Positions 28,161 through 35,333 of a stretch of DNA of 35,333 nucleotides are shown here, one piece after another. The number at the start of each line of letters is the position of its first letter. The stretch's first letter is position 1. Below the pieces are notes generated by a model that was not told where the DNA came from, searched no databases, and was given only the letters and a program-made list of their open reading frames with translations. The stretch is from Marmoricola sp. (lineage in GTDB: Bacteria > Actinomycetota > Actinomycetes > Propionibacteriales > Nocardioidaceae). The stretch spans positions 1-35,333 of the forward strand of contig NZ_JAOPXI010000014.1 of assembly GCF_025965215.1 (NCBI RefSeq). The letters run 5' to 3'. Made by a program: the position numbers and the translations under genes.

Positions 28161-29314
28161 GTGCCACCACCACGTCGGTCTTCGACGACCTGGTCGGCCA
28201 GGAGGTGGTCGTCGAACGCCTGCGGCGAGCGGTTGCCGGCGACATGACGCACGCGTGGCTGTTCACCGGGCCACCCGGCTCGGGTCGGTCGAACGCGGCG
28301 ATCGCGTTCGCGGCCGCGCTCCAGTGCGAGCAGGGCGGCTGCGGGACGTGTCCGTCGTGCCACACCGTCGCGGTCGGGTCGCATCCCGACGTACGGGTGA
28401 CGCGGACCGAGAAGCTGTCGATCGGCGTCGACGAGGTCCGCGACCTGGTCCGTTCGGCCGCCCTCGCCCCATCAGGTCGTCGCTGGCAGGTGATGATCGT
28501 CGAGGACGCCGATCGCCTGACCGAACAAGCCGCCAACGCGCTGCTCAAGGCGATCGAGGAGCCGACGATCCGCACCGTCTGGCTGCTGTGCGCGCCGACG
28601 ATCGAGGACGTGCTCCCGACGATCCGGTCGCGCACCCGCCTGATCGTGCTGGCGACGCCGAGCAGCGCCGAGGTCGCCGACTTCCTGGTGCGTCACGACG
28701 AGGTCGACGCGACCACCGCCCTGTATGCCGCTCGGGCCAGCCAGGGCCACATCGGCCGCGCCCGTGCCCTCGCACGTGACGAGGACACCCGCGGCCGGCG
28801 GCGCCAGGTCGTGCACCTGCCCGTCCGGCTGACCTCCCTCGGTGCCTGCATGAGCGCTGCGACCCTGATCCACGATCTCGCCAAGGAGGAGGCCGACGCG
28901 CTCACCGGGGTGCATGATGCACGCGAGCGCGAGGAGCTCGACCGCGCCTACGGGGTCGTCGAGCGCGGCCGTCGTCCGCGCGAGTACGCCCCGGCGCTCC
29001 GCGATCTCGAGAAGTCCCAGAAGACCCGAGCCAAGCGCCGTCACCTCGACGTCGTCGACCGCGGGCTGATGGACCTGGTCTCCGTGTACCGCGATGCCCT
29101 CACGATCCAGCTGGGGGCGCGCTCCGAGGTGGTCAACGAGGAAGTGCGCGGCGACGTCGAGCAGCTGGCCCGGACCACCACCCCCGAGGACAATGTGCGT
29201 CGCATCGATGCCGTCTTCGTCGCCCGTGAGCAGATGCTCGAGTTCAACGTGCCGCCGATGCTGGCGCTCGAGTCGTTGATGGTGTCGCTCAAGGTGCACC
29301 CGGTCGCAACCTAG
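28157..29314 (+). CDS. holB: DNA polymerase III subunit delta'
   Basis: FDDLVGQEVVVERLRRAV...HAWLFTGPPGSGRSNAAIAFAAALQC...CGTCPSCHTV; NALLKAIEEP; overlaps the tmk stop. Confidence 0.95.
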   Translation: MSATTTSVFDDLVGQEVVVERLRRAVAGDMTHAWLFTGPPGSGRSNAAIAFAAALQCEQGGCGTCPSCHTVAVGSHPDVRVTRTEKLSIGVDEVRDLVRSAALAPSGRRWQVMIVEDADRLTEQAANALLKAIEEPTIRTVWLLCAPTIEDVLPTIRSRTRLIVLATPSSAEVADFLVRHDEVDATTALYAARASQGHIGRARALARDEDTRGRRRQVVHLPVRLTSLGACMSAATLIHDLAKEEADALTGVHDAREREELDRAYGVVERGRRPREYAPALRDLEKSQKTRAKRRHLDVVDRGLMDLVSVYRDALTIQLGARSEVVNEEVRGDVEQLARTTTPEDNVRRIDAVFVAREQMLEFNVPPMLALESLMVSLKVHPVAT

Positions 29315-29324
29315 GCTTGCGGGC

Positions 29325-30938
29325 ATGTCGCAGTTCACGCCTCCGCCCCCACCCCCGGGACCTCCGCCGACCCGCAACGGCAACTCGGTCCTGATCGGCG
29401 TCCTGGTCGGAGTCGTGGTCTTCGCCCTGATCGCGGCCGGCATCGGCATCTACGCGGCCAAGCACCACCATTCCTCGGTCGCGGCGGGACCCGGTACGAC
29501 ACCGACTGCGGCGCCTTCCCCGACGGCGCCGCTGCCCACGACGGCTCCCTCCCTCGCCAGGTACTACGACCAGAAGCTGAGGTGGACCGGGTGCGGTCGG
29601 GACCAGTGCGCGCGGCTTGCCGTACCGCTCGACTATGCCAACCCGGGCGGCACCGAGCTGCGCCTCGCGCTCCTCAAGGTCCCGGCACAGAACCCGTCCC
29701 AGCGCATCGGTGCGCTCGTCGTGAACCCGGGGGGTCCCGGGGGTTCGGGGACGGACTACGCGGCAGCCGGCTCGCTGCAGTTCGGAGCCCCGCTCTCGAA
29801 CCACTTCGACATCGTCGGCTTCGATCCCCGCGGTGTCGGCAAGAGCGATCCGCTCTCGTGCGCCTCGACGGCTCAGATCGACGGGCTGCTGGCATTCGAC
29901 CCCGATCCCGACACGGCGGCGAAGCGCAACCGGATGGACAGCCTGATCCACGCCTTCGGCGAGGGCTGTCTGAGTCGGAGCGGTGACCTCGCGCGGCACA
30001 TGTCCACCCAGGAGGCTGCGCGGGACATGGACATCCTGCGTGCAGCGTTGGGTGAGCCGAAGCTCGACTACTTCGGGGCGTCGTACGGGACCTTTTTGGG
30101 CGCAACGTACGCCGGTCTGTTCCCCACCCACGTCGGCCGCTTCGTGCTCGACGGAGCGATCGACCCGGCGCTGACGAACGCGCAGCTCTCCATCGAGCAG
30201 GCCCACGGCTTCGAGACCGCCCTGCGCGCCTACGCGGCCAACTGTGCCGGCTCGGGCACCTGCTTCCTAGGTCGGACCACAGACGAGGTGGTCACCCGGA
30301 TCCAGCAGTTCCTCGCGGCGACCGACAAGGCCCCGCTGGACACCGGCACCAGTCGCAAGCTCACCGAGGGCACCGCGATGACCGGGGTCTGGCTGCCGCT
30401 GTACGTCAGGAGCTACTGGCCGAACCTGACCGACGCCCTCAAGCAGGCGATCGTCGACCACGACGGTTCCGGGCTGCTCGCGCTGTCCGACGCCTACTCC
30501 TCGCGTGGTGCGACCCGGTACACCGACAACTCGATGGAGGCGCTGTACGCCGTCAACTGCCTGGACCACGACGACTCCATCCCCACCAGCCAGGTGCCCT
30601 CGCACTTCGCCGAGTTCGTCAAGGCCTCGCCGACCTTCGGCCGAGCCTTCGCCTTCAGCCTCTCGACCTGCTCGACCTGGCCGGTACGCAGTGGCCAGGT
30701 CAGCCACGCGATCCATGCTCCGGGTGCTCCGCCGATCGTCGTGATCGGCACCACCCGCGATCCGGCCACACCGCTGGCGTGGGCCCAGGCGCTGGCGAGC
30801 GAGCTGGACTCCGGCCGGCTGATCACGCGCAACGGCGACGGTCACACCGGCTTCGGGCAAGGGAATTCGTGCGTCGACAATGCCGTCCAGGACTGGTTGA
30901 TCCAAGGCAAGGTTCCACCCGCCGACCTGCACTGCTGA
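29325..30938 (+). CDS. Membrane-anchored alpha/beta hydrolase with TAP-like C-terminus (tripeptidyl aminopeptidase-like)
   Basis: Proline-rich N-terminus plus TM; LVVNPGGPGGSGTDYA oxyanion motif; DYFGASYGTFLGATYAGLFP nucleophile elbow; C-terminal PIVVIGTTRDPATPLAWAQAL. Confidence 0.9.
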   Translation: MSQFTPPPPPPGPPPTRNGNSVLIGVLVGVVVFALIAAGIGIYAAKHHHSSVAAGPGTTPTAAPSPTAPLPTTAPSLARYYDQKLRWTGCGRDQCARLAVPLDYANPGGTELRLALLKVPAQNPSQRIGALVVNPGGPGGSGTDYAAAGSLQFGAPLSNHFDIVGFDPRGVGKSDPLSCASTAQIDGLLAFDPDPDTAAKRNRMDSLIHAFGEGCLSRSGDLARHMSTQEAARDMDILRAALGEPKLDYFGASYGTFLGATYAGLFPTHVGRFVLDGAIDPALTNAQLSIEQAHGFETALRAYAANCAGSGTCFLGRTTDEVVTRIQQFLAATDKAPLDTGTSRKLTEGTAMTGVWLPLYVRSYWPNLTDALKQAIVDHDGSGLLALSDAYSSRGATRYTDNSMEALYAVNCLDHDDSIPTSQVPSHFAEFVKASPTFGRAFAFSLSTCSTWPVRSGQVSHAIHAPGAPPIVVIGTTRDPATPLAWAQALASELDSGRLITRNGDGHTGFGQGNSCVDNAVQDWLIQGKVPPADLHC

Positions 30939-31020
30939 GAGGCGCACGGCCCGTTTGGCGCGACGCCCCGAGCCCGCCCTATACTCGTCCGGCGTGCCCG
31001 GCTGGACGGTCGGACACTGC

Positions 31021-31093
31021 GCCGCCTTAGCTCAGTCGGTAGAGCATCTCACTCGTAATGAGAAGGTCGTCAGTTCGATTCTGACAGGCGGCT
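31021..31093 (+). tRNA. tRNA-Thr (anticodon CGT)
   Basis: GCCGCCT acceptor pairing with AGGCGGC (31086-31092); D-arm TAGCTCAGTCGGTAGAGC; anticodon stem TCTCA/TGAGA around CTCGTAA; T-arm GTCAGTTCGATTCTGAC. Confidence 0.93.
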
Positions 31094-31141
31094 CCGCGCA
31101 TGCGTCTGACTGCGGGCTTCGATGGCACGCACAGTGCTGAT

Positions 31142-31187
31142 TCGTAATGAGAAGGTCGTCAGTTCGATTCTGACAGGCGGCTCCGCG
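31142..31187 (+). repeat. 46-bp exact duplicate of the tRNA-Thr 3' half (att-like direct repeat)
   Basis: 31053-31098 = 31142-31187: TCGTAATGAGAAGGTCGTCAGTTCGATTCTGACAGGCGGCTCCGCG; no 5' half present. Confidence 0.93.
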
Positions 31188-31194
31188 TCAAATC

Positions 31195-31245
31195 CCCGCC
31201 AGTCGCCACCCGCCAGCCGCCAAGCGACTGGCGGGTCTTTCTTCT
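31195..31245 (+). terminator. Rho-independent terminator after the tRNA-Thr region
   Basis: CCCGCCAGTCGC (31195-31206) pairs perfectly with GCGACTGGCGGG (31224-31235), followed by TCTTTCTTCTT. Confidence 0.88.
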
Positions 31246-31358
31246 TCCTCAGCTGAATTCATCTGGTGCCGATTACCCAGGCAACTGGTAACCCCTACCG
31301 TGGTGACCAGAGCCATCACGAGGTTGCGGGGAATCGTCGGGATCCCGCTGGGAGTTCG

Positions 31359-32198
31359 ATGAACAAGTTGGCGACGTCTGGATCGACGATCCTGATCGCC
31401 GTGCTGGGATTTCTCGGGGTCGCGCCGGCGGCTTCGGCGTCCCCGAGCGCCGCCGTGCACCTCCATGTCAGCCGCCACGTCGTGGTAGCCGGCGAACCGC
31501 TGACCGTGACCGAGACCTCGAACGTCGTGTGCGACCTGTGGGTGAAGTGGAACGGGGATCTCCGGCAGACTCGCGGAAGGCGGCTGGTGGCGACCTACAC
31601 GGCGCCGCAGGTGACGCGCGCGACGAGGTTCGTGGTCCAGGGCATCTGCTTGCCGACGGGCCAGACATCGCCGGCGACCACGACATCGTCGGCTCGCTCG
31701 TCCAGCGCAGGCGCGACGATCAGCGTCGTCGTTCCGCTGACGGTGCGCGGCACGGTCACGATCACCGTCGTGCCGCCCGGCGGCGTCGTCAGCCCGCCGA
31801 GCCACCACCAGCATCCCGGCGGCATCGGCCTGCCCAACACGGGCGGGCCGCCATGGTGGCTGGTGATCGCAGGCGTGGGATGCGTCCTGGTCGGTTCGGT
31901 GGTGGTCCGGGCGGCCGAACGCCGGGGGACGGCACCCGACTACGCTGCGGCGTCATGGCCGACCCAGTGCTCCGCACCGACGTCCCCGCGCCGGGCCCGT
32001 TCTCGGCTCTGCTCGGCTTCCGCTACATCGAGGTCGCCGATGGTGTCGCCGTCGTCGAGGCGGATCCGGGGCCGGAGCACTGCAACGGTGGCGGCATCGT
32101 GCACGGTGGCTTCCTCGCGGCGATGCTCGACACCACCACCGGCTGGGCCGTGCACGACGGTGTTGCTCCCGGTGTTGCAGCGCCCCATGTCCAGCTGA
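31359..32198 (+). CDS. Secreted LPNTGG-motif (sortase-type) protein 1
   Basis: Signal peptide MNKLATSGSTILIAVLGFLGVAPAASA; VVCDLWVKWNGD...ATYTAPQVT; GLPNTGGPPWWLVIAGVGCVLVGSVVVRAAERRG. ORF continues about 95 aa past the TM into the next gene in another frame. Confidence 0.78.
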   Translation: MNKLATSGSTILIAVLGFLGVAPAASASPSAAVHLHVSRHVVVAGEPLTVTETSNVVCDLWVKWNGDLRQTRGRRLVATYTAPQVTRATRFVVQGICLPTGQTSPATTTSSARSSSAGATISVVVPLTVRGTVTITVVPPGGVVSPPSHHQHPGGIGLPNTGGPPWWLVIAGVGCVLVGSVVVRAAERRGTAPDYAAASWPTQCSAPTSPRRARSRLCSASATSRSPMVSPSSRRIRGRSTATVAASCTVASSRRCSTPPPAGPCTTVLLPVLQRPMSS

Positions 32199-32368
32199 GC
32201 GTCCAGTACGTCCGTGCGGCAGTGCCGGGCTTGACGCTCATCTGCCGTGGCAGTGCGATCGCGGTCGGACGCCGGATCGCGTCGGCCGAGGCCGAGATCA
32301 CGCAGTCAGGTCGGGTGGTCGCGCGAGCGGTCGCTAGTCACGCGGTGCTGGCCCCGGCGACCGATTGA
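31955..32368 (+). CDS. PaaI/hotdog-fold thioesterase family protein
   Basis: MADPVLRTDVPAPGPFSALLGFRYIEVADGVAVVEADPGPEHCNGGGIVHGGFLAAMLDTTTGWAVHD; start 31955, TACGCT -10-like box 31941-31946 suggests possible leaderless start. Confidence 0.87.
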   Translation: MADPVLRTDVPAPGPFSALLGFRYIEVADGVAVVEADPGPEHCNGGGIVHGGFLAAMLDTTTGWAVHDGVAPGVAAPHVQLSVQYVRAAVPGLTLICRGSAIAVGRRIASAEAEITQSGRVVARAVASHAVLAPATD

Positions 32369-32398
32369 GCAGCGGGTCGGAAAATCAAGGAATGAATG

Positions 32399-32462
32399 CG
32401 GACAAAGTACCCACAGACGAGATGTGGGTCACAGATTCGTGTGCATCGTGAGTCTTTGTCCG
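32399..32462. promoter_or_regulatory. Nested inverted repeats upstream of LPNTGG protein 2
   Basis: CGGACAAAG (32399-32407)/CTTTGTCCG (32454-32462) perfect 9-bp arms enclosing ACCCACA (32409-32415)/TGTGGGT (32423-32429). Confidence 0.45.
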
Positions 32463-32515
32463 TTATATGGTTGGACCTCGTTCGCGGGACCTGAGACGAA
32501 TCGTGGGGTTATCAG

Positions 32516-33064
32516 GTGATTAAGAAATGTGCATCTTTCAGCGTGGTCGTTCTGGTCGGCCTGTTGGCGGCAATCGGCTTCGCGCCGTCCGCTCAGGCCT
32601 ACCCCGAGGTGCTCATCAACCTCTCGGTCAACAAGCAGGTCCTGTACTCGGGCCAGACCTTCACCGCGACGGCCACGGCCAACGTCGTGTGCGACTGGAC
32701 GCTTGAGTGGAACGGTGACTCGCGCAATCGGACAGGTCACCGCGACTTCGTGACCACCTACACGGCTCCCGACGTCACCAAGGTCACCCCGATCCCGCTG
32801 CACGGCACCTGCGGCTACACCCTTCCGGACGGGGCGACTCCGGTCACCGGTCGGATCGCAGCGGGCGCCGCTCCGCACGTCACCTGGCGCCGGACGATCA
32901 TCGTCACGGTCCTGCCGACGAGCGGCACCGTCTCGCCGCCGACCCAGGGCGGTCTGCCGAACACGGGTGGTCCGGACCTGTGGATCCTGCTCGGCGGACT
33001 CGGGCTCGTCGCCGGTGGCTCGCTCGTGATCGCACGCTCCAAGCGCCGCGACCCTGCCGCCTGA
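32516..33064 (+). CDS. Secreted LPNTGG-motif (sortase-type) protein 2
   Basis: GTG start; signal peptide ...VVVLVGLLAAIGFAPSAQA; NVVCDWTLEWNGDSRNRTG...TTYTAPDVTKVT; VSPPTQGGLPNTGGPDLWILLGGLGLVAGGSLVIARSKRRDPAA. Confidence 0.87.
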   Translation: MIKKCASFSVVVLVGLLAAIGFAPSAQAYPEVLINLSVNKQVLYSGQTFTATATANVVCDWTLEWNGDSRNRTGHRDFVTTYTAPDVTKVTPIPLHGTCGYTLPDGATPVTGRIAAGAAPHVTWRRTIIVTVLPTSGTVSPPTQGGLPNTGGPDLWILLGGLGLVAGGSLVIARSKRRDPAA

Positions 33065-33239
33065 GCGTCTCCTCACCCGTGGTCTAGCGGGGTAGCGCCG
33101 ATTCCTCCCGATCGGCCGAATGCCCGTTATGGTCGCTGCGTGCCGTAACGAAGGCTCCGCGCCCTCGTTGTTCTCTGTGAGCGGCACCACAACGGTGCCC
33201 GAGCACGCTGGGCGCGTCATGACCACACGGGAGCAGTGC

Positions 33240-33794
33240 ATGAAGAAGCTGGTAGCCATCGGGGCCGCTGCCTTGGTTGCGATGTTCATGGCCGTGGGCT
33301 TGGCGCCCGCCGCTTCCGCCTACCCCGAAGCCGTCTGCAACCTCGTCGTCTCGCCCACCGTCGTGCACCCCGGCGACGTCGTGACCGTCCACTGCTCGCT
33401 CCAGACCATCGAGTCGCCACGCCTCGCCGGCCGTTCGGCGGCCTCGGCCGACACCCACTGGGTGGTCACCTTCGACGGCCTGACGCACACCGGTACCGGG
33501 GAGGCCTTCACCACGCACTTCACCGCGCCCCAGGTGACCAGCTCGACCGTCTTCAGCGTCCACTCCGTCGGTCACGACACAGTCACCGGGGTGAAGTGTG
33601 ACCGCAGCGTGAACGTCACCGACATCCCCGGTGGCACGGTCGTGTCTCCGCCAACCGGAGGCCTCCCGAACACCGGTGGCCCGGGTCTGATCCTGCTGAT
33701 CCTCGGCGTCTGTTTCGTCCTCGGCGGCAGTATCGCCATCCAGCGGTCCCGCAAGGGTCATCACGCGCAGTCGCTCCCGCAGCACCGGCACTGA
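33240..33794 (+). CDS. Secreted LPNTGG-motif (sortase-type) protein 3
   Basis: MKKLVAIGAAALVAMFMAVGLAPAASAYPEA...FTTHFTAPQVTSSTVF...VVSPPTGGLPNTGGPGLILLILGVCFVLGGSIAIQRSRKGHH; start at 33240 (signal peptide). Confidence 0.87.
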   Translation: MKKLVAIGAAALVAMFMAVGLAPAASAYPEAVCNLVVSPTVVHPGDVVTVHCSLQTIESPRLAGRSAASADTHWVVTFDGLTHTGTGEAFTTHFTAPQVTSSTVFSVHSVGHDTVTGVKCDRSVNVTDIPGGTVVSPPTGGLPNTGGPGLILLILGVCFVLGGSIAIQRSRKGHHAQSLPQHRH

Positions 33795-33805
33795 CATTCC
33801 GAAAG

Positions 33806-33819
33806 TAGAACCTGTTACA
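33806..33819. promoter_or_regulatory. KstR-like operator TAGAACCTGTTACA
   Basis: Exact fit to the TnnAACnnGTTnnA pattern described for KstR in mycobacteria/rhodococci; 8 bp before the SDR start codon. Confidence 0.5.
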
Positions 33820-33827
33820 TTTCCGGA

Positions 33828-34631
33828 ATGATTCTGGATCGCTTCAAGGTCGACGGCAAGGTCGCTGTCATCACCGGTGCCGGACGCGGGATCGGAGCCG
33901 CCTCGGCGCTCGCCCTCGCCGAGGCCGGCGCTGACGTCGTCATCTCCGCACGGCACTCCTCCCAGCTGGCCGAGGTCGCCGAGCAGGTCCGGGCCGTCGG
34001 TCGTCGGGCACTGGTCGTCAAGGCTGATCTCAGTGACCTCGAGCAGACCGCGGCGCTCGCCCAGGCGGCGTACGACGAGTTCGGGCGCCTCGACATCATC
34101 GTGAACAACGTCGGCGGGACCATGCCCCTGCCGTTCCTGGACACCGACGAGGACTTCCTCATCGACGCGTTCCGGTTCAACGTCGCCACGGCCCACGCAC
34201 TCACCAGGGCCGCCGTCCCGCTCATGCTGACCGGCGAGGACCCTGGCGGATCGATCGTGAACATCTCCTCGGTGATCGGTCGGGTCTCGGGTCGCGGGTA
34301 CGTCGCGTACGGCACTGCCAAGGCCGCGCTGACGCACTGGACCCGCCTCGTCTCCAAGGATCTCGCGCCGCTGATCCGGGTGAACGCGATCGGCACCGGC
34401 TCGATCATGACCAGCGCGCTGGACTACGTGGCCAGCGACGAGGCCGTGATGACCGAGCTCGCCGAGAAGACCACGATGCAGCGGGTCGGAGCGGTCGAGG
34501 ACATCGCCGCCGCGGTCGTCTACCTGGCCAGCCCGGCCGGTTCGTTCCTGACCGGGAAGGTGATCGAGGCCGACGGCGGTCTGGACATCCCCAACCTCGA
34601 CTTCCGTCTCCCGGACCTCGAGGCACGATGA
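33828..34631 (+). CDS. SDR family oxidoreductase (FabG-like)
   Basis: [51 protein letters not shown]. Confidence 0.9.
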   Translation: MILDRFKVDGKVAVITGAGRGIGAASALALAEAGADVVISARHSSQLAEVAEQVRAVGRRALVVKADLSDLEQTAALAQAAYDEFGRLDIIVNNVGGTMPLPFLDTDEDFLIDAFRFNVATAHALTRAAVPLMLTGEDPGGSIVNISSVIGRVSGRGYVAYGTAKAALTHWTRLVSKDLAPLIRVNAIGTGSIMTSALDYVASDEAVMTELAEKTTMQRVGAVEDIAAAVVYLASPAGSFLTGKVIEADGGLDIPNLDFRLPDLEAR

Positions 34632-35333
34632 CCCCGCCGCTGCGCGTCGTGGCCTGGTCGACCGGCACCATCGGCCGGCACGCGCTGGCCGGCATCGACG
34701 CCCGACCGGATCTCGAGCTGGTCGGTCTCTGGGTCTCGAACCCCGAGAAGGTAGGCCAGGACGCCGGCAGGCTGGCCGGCCTGGACCGTGACCTCGGCGT
34801 CCTCGCGACCGATGACAAGGAAGCGCTCTTCGCGCTCGAACCGGACGTCGTCGTGCACTCGGCAATGACCGACGACCGGATCTTCGATGCCCTCGAGGAC
34901 CTGATCGAGATCGTCGAGCACGGCATCAACGTCGTCTCCTCGGGACCAGTCGTGCTGACCTTCCCCGCAGGCGTCGGCATGGACAGCTACGTCGACCGGA
35001 TCAATGCCGCAGGCGCCGCGAACGGCGCCAGCCTGCACGTGAACGGCATCGACCCAGGCTTCGCCAACGACGTGCTGCCGCTGGTGATGACCAGCCTGTC
35101 GCAGCGCATCGACCTGGTCCGGGTCAGTGAGATCTGCGACTACTCGACGTACTACCAGCCGGTGGTGATGGGTGACATCTACGGCTTCGGCCGTCCGATG
35201 GACTACGCCGCGCTGCTCTGGCTGCCCGGGGTCCTGACGACGGCCTGGGGGCCGGTCGTCCGCCAGATCGCTGCCGGGCTCGACCTCGAACTCGACCCCG
35301 AGCTGACCGAGTACCACGAGCGGATCCCTTCCG
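34628..35333 (+). CDS. Dihydrodipicolinate reductase-like protein (3' truncated by window edge)
   Basis: ATGA overlap with the [54 protein letters not shown]..., open to window end; similar N-terminal layout to the 9311 gene. Not in the ORF track because there is no stop codon. Confidence 0.83.
   Translation, partial: MTPPLRVVAWSTGTIGRHALAGIDARPDLELVGLWVSNPEKVGQDAGRLAGLDRDLGVLATDDKEALFALEPDVVVHSAMTDDRIFDALEDLIEIVEHGINVVSSGPVVLTFPAGVGMDSYVDRINAAGAANGASLHVNGIDPGFANDVLPLVMTSLSQRIDLVRVSEICDYSTYYQPVVMGDIYGFGRPMDYAALLWLPGVLTTAWGPVVRQIAAGLDLELDPELTEYHERIPS

Noticed and set aside
31142-31187. Second complete tRNA gene
   Set aside because: Only the anticodon-loop-to-3' end is present; no acceptor 5' strand or D-arm upstream.

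Overview
GC-rich actinobacterial chromosome window (Nocardioides-like by gene content and style; this is inference). Left third (1-11.5 kb): catabolic/regulatory genes, namely a LuxE-like/LuxC-like/SDR operon, a cyclic-nucleotide-binding flavoprotein next to a UBP-type zinc-finger protein, TetR and IclR regulators, an LLM-family oxidoreductase, an SMP-30-like protein, a dihydrodipicolinate-reductase-like protein and a secreted esterase. Middle (11.7-30.9 kb): a conserved actinobacterial core block, namely HAD-IB hydrolase, Tad pilus locus (ssd/cpaE-like, tadA, tadB, tadC, Flp-like pilin, tadE, Rv3654c-like), DUF1998-type helicase divergent from a BldG-like STAS protein, hppA, a methyltransferase, topA, tmk, holB and a TAP-like hydrolase. 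Right end: tRNA-Thr(CGT) followed by a 46-bp exact copy of its 3' half, three paralogous secreted LPNTGG (sortase-type) proteins around a PaaI-like thioesterase, then an SDR + dihydrodipicolinate-reductase-like operon preceded by a KstR-type box. Most notable non-genic signals: two copies of the perfect palindrome GTCAACA-N-TGTTGAC in front of two different genes; the duplicated tRNA 3' end; a dispersed repeat family with a 21-22 bp core, two copies followed by 15-bp tandem units; and the LPNTGG cluster. No CRISPR array, transposase or rRNA was seen. All family calls are from reading translated sequence; no database search was run.
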